NCBI GenBank assembly: GCA_964549505.1 | Contig: CAZJVD010000025.1 | Coordinates: 1-23,488, forward strand | Direction: 5' to 3' | Source: CAZJVD01 sp964549505 | GTDB lineage: Bacteria > Bdellovibrionota > UBA1018 > CAZJVD01 | DNA length: 23,488 nt | Shown here: positions 6,466 to 13,955 of the stretch, one piece after another | Numbering within the stretch: position 1 is the first letter of the stretch | Layout of the letters: each line of letters starts with the position of its first letter | Program-made: the position numbers and the translations under genes | The notes under the pieces: model-generated | What the model saw: the letters and a program-made list of their open reading frames with translations, nothing else | Told to the model about the DNA's origin: nothing | Database searches by the model: none

Positions 6466-9400
6466 ATGACACTAACCCGCGGGGGTACGCGGTTAGTCGT
6501 TGGAGTTGCTCTAGCTTTCCTTTTGGGGTGTAGCTCGAGAGACTCTGATGAGCAATCCAGACGGGCGAACTCTGGTCCACGTGACCACGGTTCATGGATC
6601 ATCCCGAATGAGATTCTCATTGAAACAGACGGGAGTCGTTCGGTAACCGAGATCAAGGATGATCTTCGTGAGATTGGTGTGCCGGTAGTTGAGGTCACTC
6701 CTCTGCTCGCGGGAACCATGGACCCTGTCCCCCAGAGACCCGTTCATCGCTGTCTGCAGATCGCCGGCGTTAGTTTCAAAGTCGAAACGGAAAAACCAGT
6801 CGCCGCGAGTTTGATCACCGACCATCTCCGTTATGTCGTTTCGTCCGAACCGCACGCAGTTCGGACGGCGTCGGTGACTCCAAACGTGAACGTGCAGGTG
6901 AACGCGATTCGAAAAGCAGTTCGTGAGAAGGACCACGAAACTGTTCTGCGTCTTACGGCTGAGTTCTTCGACACACAACCTCGTACGCTTCCCGGCGCAA
7001 CGCTCGCCTTCGTCGCAGAAAGTCGCTTAGAAGCATTGCGGGCTCTAGGACGTGACGACGAAGTTCTGAATGAAGTTTTAAGGCTCTGTCAAGAACTCGA
7101 CCTCGATAAAGATCGCCGCGGAGAGCTCCATCGCCAGGCGCTCGCAGTCTTGAAGACCAAAGGCGATCCGGCTGCGCTACGGGCTTGGGAAGATACGATC
7201 ATCGCCGACCGTGAGTTGAAGTTTTCACTCGTCGGACGCGAGATCCGCATGCGCCGCATGGATGAAGAGAAAAAAGGTGCCGAAGCACGAGCCCGCTTCG
7301 CAGCGATTGCTCGCATCGACACACTCATCGCTGAAGAGAAGTGGGTTGAGGCCGCGGAGCTCGCTTGGCGACAATTGCACGATCATGCGCGTGTCGTCGA
7401 GATTCTTGAGCCACACTGGAAAACGATTCAGGACAAAGCTCAGTTTGTTCGAGCGGTGAAAATTCTTGGACGCATGTACGTCGAGCTCAAGAAAAGTTAC
7501 GAGCTTGCAACTCTCGCACATGAGATGGTTCAGCGACTCGTGCCCGCCGATCTGCCGGAGTTTGAGCCGCTTCTGATCAAGGGATTGATCGCAGCGCGTA
7601 CCGAACGTGTCGAGATCGTCGCACGGCTCGAAGACGCGGTTGTGCGCTTGTTTCCAGGCAATCCAACGGCGCTGCAAATTGTCGCAGAACGTGCGCGGGT
7701 TCAGACGGAACAGCAGGCTGCCGTCGCTCTCGAGTACAAACGTATCTACGAGTTCAATGACCCACTCAATAAGTTTCTTTGGGGGTTTCATTCGCGCACC
7801 GAGGTTCGTCCACTCGATACACGCAGCTGGTTCATTCGAACACTGACCAGCCAAGAGGCGCCGCCTTCACGTTACGATCTTCATGTCATTGAGGCGTTAC
7901 GAAAAATTCAGACCTTCCATCCAGCCGTCGTTGCGGTGATTGACTCTGGGATCGACGCGAACCACCCCGATCTCAAAGACATGATCGCATACAATGCCGG
8001 AGAGATGGGCCCATGGCTCGGGGCACCTCGAGATTCTGTTTGTCGGGATCTCAGTTGTAACGGTGTGGATGATGATGGCAACGGTTTCAAGGACGATGTC
8101 GTTGGTTTCAACTTTGTCTCGGGCACAGGTAACACCACTGACGATGATGCCCACGGCACCCACGTTTCCGGGACGATCGCGGCAGCCTTCAATGGTGTTG
8201 GCGTCTCGGGTGTCAATCCAGGCGCACGTATTCTGCCAGTGAAAGTTCTAGACGACGAAGGACGCGGAACGGTCCAGCAGATCGCAGCGGGCGTCGCTTA
8301 CGCTGTCGCTCAAGGTGCTCGCGTGATCAATCTTAGTTTGGGTGGTCCCTACGCATCGCCTCTCGAACAAAGAATCTACGCATGTGCGAACGAGGAAGGC
8401 GCGATTGTTGTGGCCGCTGCGGGCAACAATGGGAGCAACATTCCAAACTATCCGAGTGACTTTGAGAATGTGATCTCGGTGGCCGCATCGACCTATGATG
8501 GTGAGCGAACATCTTTTTCAAATTACTCTTTGAACGTCGATATCACGGCACCCGGTCTGCAGATTCTGAGCACGTTCCCGATGTCGAGGGATGTGAAGGA
8601 CGAAAGTATCTATACGCCAGGACTCCAAGGTTATGCGAGTTTCAGCGGTACAAGCATGGCCACTCCGATGGTCGCGGGTATCGCTTCACTGCTTCTGAGT
8701 GCACATCCAGAGTACACCCGTGCTGACGTGATCGTGCGTCTCCTCGCTTCGGGGCTTGCGGTTAACTCGGCTAATGATCGTCGGGCTCATTACTATTTGG
8801 GTGCCGGTATTGCCGATGCAGCGGCCGCTCTGGACGCGCAACCTCAGCCTTTGCTTCGGGTGCCTCACTCTCAGAAGTCAAAAGTGGTCGAGACGGAAAC
8901 GGTCGATGTGGCGTCCCATCGTATCCGTGTCACGTTCGATGTGATGAGTGAATGGATTCCCCTGACAGAAACACCGACGGATGTGCGTGTGGGTGAGGAG
9001 TTTCAGGGTTTCGTCACGATCGATAACTATGAAGTGCAGCCGCTGAACGGCGGAAGCTTTCGTGTGATTCTCAATCTTGTCACGCAGCCCGCACTCACGG
9101 CCATCGAGCAGATCCCAATCGGATTGCGCTACGGAGACGGCAAAGACGTTTGGTTTGGAGTGAAGATCGAGCCATTTCTTAGGCGGTATGCACCGGCGCC
9201 TTTGGAATACGGAGGGCCTGACTCCGGTCTTTGGTTGCCAGGACAGTGGAGTTTAGGACTTTGGTCAAAGCTCCAGCCTGACGGCTCTGTCTGGACAGGG
9301 AGCATTCGAAAAATTGACCGGCAGTGGGAAGACGAGCTTGTCGTCGGACGGATGTCTCAAGACGGGCAGTGGCTCCCTGGTTTTCCAAGAACATTTAGAG

Positions 9401-10503
9401 TTGTGGGGCTTTTCCCTGAGCTTGTACCTGAACCGTTTGATTGGGATGGTGACGGTTACGATGACGTCGTGATCGGATCCAGCAATGCGAGCCGTGATAC
9501 GCAGGGACGCAATGACGGTGAGGTGCTTCCCGGAGTGCAGGTTCTTTCCGCGCAGGGACAGTGGATCGCGCGCGCTAGCATTTCCACAGGCGGCATTCTC
9601 AATATCTTGCCAACGCACACTTTGGGAGGCAGTCGTCTCACAGTCGTGCGCACCGAAGGAACAGCTCCAGGGTTTGGAGTCGATGTCCGTCCGGCACGGA
9701 TTGATATTTTTGGTCAACAGCTCGAAACACTGTCGAGCACGCCCGTCTCCATTAAAAAGAATTCGGAGCCATTGATCGCTTCGTGCGCTTTTGTCAAGGA
9801 AGGTGGGGAAACTCCTGTCGTTTTGACGGAGCTTCCTTCTAGGGTTGCAATGGTGATTCCCCCAGGGGATCGCCGTGACAACCCCGTGGACACGGAAGTC
9901 CGCGTCTTTAATGCCTCGGGTGCTGTGGAAAATATTGAAACGTGGACGGACGAGGTTGCCAAGGACGCGCGTTGCGGGACACTTGTTCCGAACGAGGGAC
10001 ACTATCTTGTCACCAACGGTGCGGTCGAAGGTAAACGTGTCGAGTCTGTTGTGAAAGCGCGTTCGCTTGCGGTGATGCCCTCGCAGCTGTTGTGGTCGAA
10101 ACGACATTCGAATAACCGAGGTCGAAGATCGATTCGTGTGGTGGAGCTTCGGGATCAGGAGAATGTGATTCCGGCTGTTATTTACAACTCCGATCCACGC
10201 GGTCTCATGGTCGCAGCAGGGGCCACGGGTCTACCGCTTGCCGGATTTCCAGCGCGCGCGCCGCGCTCTACGCTGATCAGTGGTTTTCTATCGGATGTAG
10301 CGATCGTTGATTGGGACCATGATGGTCGCAGCGATCTCGTGGTGAACGAACCGGCCCGCTGGGCTCATGTCTACAGTTTCGATGGAGCACTGACGAAGAG
10401 TTATGAGCTTCCAGGAAATGTTTGGGGCTCGGGTGTCGGATTGCCCGGTGGCCAGTCCCTTTGGCTGACAGGACACCGGGGTATCCACAAACTTCTGTAC
10501 TAG
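6466..10503 (+). CDS. Large lipoprotein subtilisin-like serine protease (S8) with helical N-domain and FG-GAP-like repeats
   Basis: The protein has 1345 residues. The signal peptide ends in a lipobox (FLLGC, lipidated Cys22), so it is probably outer-membrane or surface anchored. Residues about 42-130 (PNEILIETDGS...FKVET) resemble a subtilase propeptide. Residues about 140-450 are an alpha-helical, TPR-like stretch. The S8 domain (about 485-775) has Asp493 (VIDSG), His563 (HGTHVSG), oxyanion Asn654 (AAGNNGS) and Ser730 (SGTSMATP), and an Asp-rich insert (CNGVDDDGNGFKDD) typical of calcium-binding loops. Two FG-GAP/VCBS-like calcium motifs follow: DWDGDGYDD at 992-1000 and DWDHDGRSD near 1282. 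All catalytic residues are intact, so it should be active. The ATG is preceded by a G-run that can serve as Shine-Dalgarno. It converges on the next gene with an 8-bp gap and no evident terminator. Likely roles are processing of surface proteins or extracellular digestion. Confidence 0.93.
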   Translation: MTLTRGGTRLVVGVALAFLLGCSSRDSDEQSRRANSGPRDHGSWIIPNEILIETDGSRSVTEIKDDLREIGVPVVEVTPLLAGTMDPVPQRPVHRCLQIAGVSFKVETEKPVAASLITDHLRYVVSSEPHAVRTASVTPNVNVQVNAIRKAVREKDHETVLRLTAEFFDTQPRTLPGATLAFVAESRLEALRALGRDDEVLNEVLRLCQELDLDKDRRGELHRQALAVLKTKGDPAALRAWEDTIIADRELKFSLVGREIRMRRMDEEKKGAEARARFAAIARIDTLIAEEKWVEAAELAWRQLHDHARVVEILEPHWKTIQDKAQFVRAVKILGRMYVELKKSYELATLAHEMVQRLVPADLPEFEPLLIKGLIAARTERVEIVARLEDAVVRLFPGNPTALQIVAERARVQTEQQAAVALEYKRIYEFNDPLNKFLWGFHSRTEVRPLDTRSWFIRTLTSQEAPPSRYDLHVIEALRKIQTFHPAVVAVIDSGIDANHPDLKDMIAYNAGEMGPWLGAPRDSVCRDLSCNGVDDDGNGFKDDVVGFNFVSGTGNTTDDDAHGTHVSGTIAAAFNGVGVSGVNPGARILPVKVLDDEGRGTVQQIAAGVAYAVAQGARVINLSLGGPYASPLEQRIYACANEEGAIVVAAAGNNGSNIPNYPSDFENVISVAASTYDGERTSFSNYSLNVDITAPGLQILSTFPMSRDVKDESIYTPGLQGYASFSGTSMATPMVAGIASLLLSAHPEYTRADVIVRLLASGLAVNSANDRRAHYYLGAGIADAAAALDAQPQPLLRVPHSQKSKVVETETVDVASHRIRVTFDVMSEWIPLTETPTDVRVGEEFQGFVTIDNYEVQPLNGGSFRVILNLVTQPALTAIEQIPIGLRYGDGKDVWFGVKIEPFLRRYAPAPLEYGGPDSGLWLPGQWSLGLWSKLQPDGSVWTGSIRKIDRQWEDELVVGRMSQDGQWLPGFPRTFRVVGLFPELVPEPFDWDGDGYDDVVIGSSNASRDTQGRNDGEVLPGVQVLSAQGQWIARASISTGGILNILPTHTLGGSRLTVVRTEGTAPGFGVDVRPARIDIFGQQLETLSSTPVSIKKNSEPLIASCAFVKEGGETPVVLTELPSRVAMVIPPGDRRDNPVDTEVRVFNASGAVENIETWTDEVAKDARCGTLVPNEGHYLVTNGAVEGKRVESVVKARSLAVMPSQLLWSKRHSNNRGRRSIRVVELRDQENVIPAVIYNSDPRGLMVAAGATGLPLAGFPARAPRSTLISGFLSDVAIVDWDHDGRSDLVVNEPARWAHVYSFDGALTKSYELPGNVWGSGVGLPGGQSLWLTGHRGIHKLLY

Positions 10504-10511
10504 GGCGAAGC

Positions 10512-12758
10512 TTAGTAGATGTCGCCGTTTGCGTCTAAACGGATAACAACTCCATCTTGATTTGAGCCGGACGATTTTCCGTTGAAAAGACCTTGGAAAC
10601 CACCCGAAACATAGATCTGGTTCGCTGGTGTCACGGCCAAGCCCTTGGCGTCAATGACGCTTCCAGAGCTTCCTGTAGCATGTGTTTTTGTCCAAAGGCT
10701 CGTGTTTCCGAGACCTGTGTCGTAGAGACGAATCTTGATCTGAGTTGCTGCAGTGGTTCCATTCTGCGTGAGAACCAGAATTTTTCCGTCGACACGTCGA
10801 GCGAGCGCTTTTGCGACTTCACCCGAGTGCACGGATTCCACTTCAATCTGCGCCAAGTTCAGACCGTATCGTCCCACACGGGCTTGGTGAGCACCGAGTA
10901 CGAAAACGCTGGTGACCGAAGCCGTGATGTCGATGATGGAGTGATTTTGACTCGCAAATCCCCATGACTTCGTTACGATGCTTGCAAGCGTTGCCGGATT
11001 GATCGAGACAATGATCCCGTCTGTGGTTCCGACTTGCGTGCCGCCCGTGATCCACTCGCTGACACGTGTTGTGCTGCCGCCGGCGTAGATCTGTCCGTTC
11101 GGAGCGATCGCGACAGATAACAGAGCGTCGGCGCCAGTGGTGGCAATCACACGGTCCATGAGCACGGCGCCCGATAGACCATCGATCTTCGCGATAAATG
11201 CGTCACTGTTGGAGCCGCTCACAAACTCGCCGACCAGCGTACCGTCTTTGATCCCGACGACGATGATGTCGTTGGCTGCGTCGACGGCAAGGCCGGTAAT
11301 CGTGCGGCTTTCACTTGGAAAAAGATCTTGATTGAGTTGAATGGCTCCTGCCGAACTGTACCGACGAAGGGCGGCTCGGTAAGTTCCGTTTGAAAGTTTG
11401 TTTGTGAAACCGACGACGAGGTTCCCGTTGGAGTCGAGCGCTATGCCTTCGGCCGAAACACCTGTCGTGTTTCCGAAAGTAGCATGGTTGCTCCACTGAC
11501 TCAGAGGTAGTCCAGTGGGTGAGAAAGCGCTTAGAAAGCCCGTGCCCAAGTATTGATTGAGCGATGTCGATCGAACACCGACCGAGAAAATGTTTCCTGA
11601 ACTCGTGACGGCCACGTTTCGGCTTCGTAGGATAACTGATTCGGATTGTAGAAGTGGAAACTTCTCAACCGTGACGACGGCCACACCGGTTCCGAAACCC
11701 GAAAGTGCAGCACTCAGTTGAGCAGCATCAACTACTGGGGCTGCTTTGAAGTAAAAGGATCCTGAGTTTTGACCTGCTGGAATCACGAGTGTCGTTGCCA
11801 CTTGGGTGCAAGCAGCGTTCGTATAGAATGTACCGGAATTTGCTGTTGCTGAGAGGTCGATTGTCGTTTGCGAAGCGAAGTAGTGATCGGCTCCGCCTTG
11901 ACCGTAAGCACTGACCGTGAAGATCGTCGAGCAGAGATCGCTGCGGACCGTGGTTGGGCCCTGGACGACGAGAAGGCTCGAGGACGAGAAGTCGACGCTC
12001 AAGATGTTCGACATCAATGTAGTCGTCTGAAAGTTAATCTGCTGTGGCGATGTGTTCTTCAAATAAAACTGTGCTGAACTCTGTCCCATCAGTATGTCCA
12101 CCGTCGTGACCATGGTCGTACAGTTCATATCGCTGTAGACATGGGCCGAAGAGAGACCCGAGAATCCGATCGAGATATTCGATGTTGCCGACGAGAGGGC
12201 ACCTTGATCGTCCATGGCTTGAACTTGGAAAGCACCGGAACAGCTACCTGTTGCTACGGAGGAAGGTCCCGAAAGCGCAAAATGATCGATGTTGCCGGCT
12301 TGCACGATGATGCCGACGCTGCCGCTGCCAAGGCTTGATGTGTAGTTCACCTGAAAGTTGGAAGATTGTGTTGTCTTGACGTAAACCGTGTCGGACGACA
12401 CGCCTATCGGAAAGTAAGCTATCGTTGAGACCGTCGTGCAGGCTGCATCCGAGTAAAACGATGTCAGTGTTGTCGTGGTCGAGAGAAAAACGGAAAGCGC
12501 TGTGGTCACACCGGTCGTGACGTTGCTTGCATTGAGCGTTAACACCTGAATCGGAGCGCATTGGCCGGTCATGATCGTGCCGGGTCCGGTCACCGATAGG
12601 TGATTCGGGCCGGGTTTGTCGCCGTCGCCGTTCGTATGAGGCGCTTCTTCTTCTTCGAGATTATCGTTTTTGATCGAACCAGGTTGATTGCAACCGGCGA
12701 GGGTCGCGGCGATAACCAATAGACCCAAATAGTAGTTAAAAATATTCTTTGTGTTCAC
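10512..12758 (-). CDS. Lipoprotein with three Cys-paired Ig-like repeats and a beta-propeller-like domain
   Basis: This 748-residue protein starts with a signal peptide and lipobox (TLAGC, Cys23) followed by an acidic linker. Residues 53-156, 157-260 and 261-367 are three tandem repeats of about 104 residues. Each begins with a SGP/TGP/QGP motif and carries two Cys 40-41 residues apart (67/107, 173/213, 276/317), which suggests one disulfide per beta-sandwich. The remaining 370 or so residues contain recurring motifs such as LAVDAANDIIVVG, VAIAPNGQIYAGG and LAVTPANQIYVSGG, which resemble SBBP/NHL-type propeller blades. It is probably a cell-surface adhesin or scaffold; no enzyme motif is seen. 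Translation starts at GTG 12758, chosen because AGGAG lies six bases upstream. A sigma-70-like promoter lies at 12895-12923. Confidence 0.85.
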   Translation of the reverse strand: MNTKNIFNYYLGLLVIAATLAGCNQPGSIKNDNLEEEEAPHTNGDGDKPGPNHLSVTGPGTIMTGQCAPIQVLTLNASNVTTGVTTALSVFLSTTTTLTSFYSDAACTTVSTIAYFPIGVSSDTVYVKTTQSSNFQVNYTSSLGSGSVGIIVQAGNIDHFALSGPSSVATGSCSGAFQVQAMDDQGALSSATSNISIGFSGLSSAHVYSDMNCTTMVTTVDILMGQSSAQFYLKNTSPQQINFQTTTLMSNILSVDFSSSSLLVVQGPTTVRSDLCSTIFTVSAYGQGGADHYFASQTTIDLSATANSGTFYTNAACTQVATTLVIPAGQNSGSFYFKAAPVVDAAQLSAALSGFGTGVAVVTVEKFPLLQSESVILRSRNVAVTSSGNIFSVGVRSTSLNQYLGTGFLSAFSPTGLPLSQWSNHATFGNTTGVSAEGIALDSNGNLVVGFTNKLSNGTYRAALRRYSSAGAIQLNQDLFPSESRTITGLAVDAANDIIVVGIKDGTLVGEFVSGSNSDAFIAKIDGLSGAVLMDRVIATTGADALLSVAIAPNGQIYAGGSTTRVSEWITGGTQVGTTDGIIVSINPATLASIVTKSWGFASQNHSIIDITASVTSVFVLGAHQARVGRYGLNLAQIEVESVHSGEVAKALARRVDGKILVLTQNGTTAATQIKIRLYDTGLGNTSLWTKTHATGSSGSVIDAKGLAVTPANQIYVSGGFQGLFNGKSSGSNQDGVVIRLDANGDIY

Positions 12759-12827
12759 TGAAAGCTCCTACCCAAAACTGATTTACATAGTGGTAGAGCA
12801 AGTGGCTTGCCAGTTGTCGGAAACACT

Positions 12828-12852
12828 AAAACCCCTTGAAATGTAGGGTTTT
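12828..12852. other. Small hairpin in the leader of the Ig-repeat lipoprotein gene
   Basis: AAAACCC (12828-12834) and GGGTTTT (12846-12852) form a 7-bp stem with an 11-nt loop. It lies in the predicted 5' leader, about 70-95 nt upstream of the GTG. Being A/T-flanked on both sides it resembles a weak bidirectional terminator, possibly for the upstream operon ending at 12987, but the stem is short. Confidence 0.3.
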
Positions 12853-12894
12853 TCGATGATCAGACTGTAGGCACTCTGTACGGAGAGGACCGAG

Positions 12895-12923
12895 TTTCTA
12901 GGCAGTTGTCGACTTCTTTTCAA
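12895..12923 (-). promoter_or_regulatory. Predicted sigma-70 promoter of the Ig-repeat lipoprotein gene
   Basis: Read on the minus strand: -35 TTGAAA (12918-12923), 17-bp spacer, -10 TAGAAA (12895-12900). Transcription would start near 12888, giving a leader of about 130 nt. The nonamer CAGTTGTCG (plus strand) occurs inside the spacer at 12903-12911 and again in the leader at 12811-12819, and could be a pair of regulator sites. Confidence 0.5.
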
Positions 12924-12986
12924 TGTGTCACGAGGGACACGTGTTTCATGAAGAGGCGCGAAAAACGAAGCGGCCTGGGGTGTCCT

Positions 12987-13955
12987 TTACTGGCAATCGC
13001 GTTCAGCAGCTGCAGGATCAGCGAGGATTTTTAGCATCATCGGATCGCCTCCGGAGCTTCCCAGATCAAAGAGCTTTCCATAGTCGCCCTTGTCGCAGCA
13101 GCGGCGCGCGAGGCGATAACGTGGCAAATCGACATTCGCTCGCTTGTCGTTTTCCTGCTGGTACCCATGAATCTCCTGAAACAGCGACTCCAGTCGCTCT
13201 TCGTATGCATAGATGGCTTCTTGTTGATCGGACAGCGAGCGTTCGCGATCCGAAAGCTGGTCAGAGTACTTGGTCGAGTTGCGAAGACCCACGGTTTGCA
13301 ACCGAGCAATCGACGTACCGACGGACTGGGCATCGGAACCTTTTTGGATAGCCGTTAAGAGCAGACTCGCCTCGACCGGAGACAGCCAGTTCAGAAGCAG
13401 TCGTCCTTTCTCGGAGGAAAGTAGATCTCGAACGTCGCGTTCAAACCCCGTTCGAAGGACTTCGAGAACAGGCGCCAAGAGAGCCGCCTTCTGCTTTTCG
13501 TTGGGCGAACCTGAGAGGAGTCGCTCGTCGTTCTCGCGAATTATTTCGTCAATACTTGGATGTGAACTGGGATGTGAGCTGTCGGCGAAGGTCGCCTGGA
13601 GATCTTGTGAGGCTTCGATGATCGGGGCGCTGGAGAACCCACCACCGAGCACGATCGACTTGAGTTCGACGGAGCGCTGCTGTTCTTCTTTGAGCTTGAG
13701 TCGGAGTTCCTGAATCGATCTCTGCGCACCGCGGAGAGCCTGATTGGCCGCGATGAGATTCTGGCTGTTTTCTCGAATGGCGCCTTGTTTTTCACCCATG
13801 CTCTTCTCGCGGTTGGCGATCTCCTGAAGTGCGCCATTGATGACGTCTTCATAGTGCCGACGACAGTCGTCCTGGCTGTCCCACGCATGTGCGAGGTTCG
13901 TAAAAGAAGAAACAAAAGTCACCGAGAGGATCGCGACTTGTGTGATGCGGTTCAT
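12987..13955 (-). CDS. Periplasmic coiled-coil protein of unknown function
   Basis: The 322-residue protein begins with a classical Sec signal peptide (MNRITQVAILSVTFVSS...AHA, cleavage after Ala24 or so). Two heptad-rich stretches are visible: about residues 38-100 (rich in Glu, Lys, Gln and Leu) and about 230-275 (SDQLSDRERSLSDQQEAIYAYEERLESLFQEI). Between them is a mostly helical region. The C-terminus has a Cys-Cys pair in LARRCCDKGDY and a final Cys. I do not recognise the family. The ATG at 13955 overlaps the TGA of the upstream RCC1-lipoprotein gene (ATGA) and has a strong Shine-Dalgarno (GGAGGG), so the two are translationally coupled and probably act together in the envelope. Confidence 0.8.
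   Translation of the reverse strand: MNRITQVAILSVTFVSSFTNLAHAWDSQDDCRRHYEDVINGALQEIANREKSMGEKQGAIRENSQNLIAANQALRGAQRSIQELRLKLKEEQQRSVELKSIVLGGGFSSAPIIEASQDLQATFADSSHPSSHPSIDEIIRENDERLLSGSPNEKQKAALLAPVLEVLRTGFERDVRDLLSSEKGRLLLNWLSPVEASLLLTAIQKGSDAQSVGTSIARLQTVGLRNSTKYSDQLSDRERSLSDQQEAIYAYEERLESLFQEIHGYQQENDKRANVDLPRYRLARRCCDKGDYGKLFDLGSSGGDPMMLKILADPAAAERDCQ

Noticed and set aside
9265..10107. 280-residue minus-strand open frame opposite the subtilase gene
   Set aside because: The plus-strand frame has clear domain content (FG-GAP-like motif), and the antisense frame has no motif or start signal.
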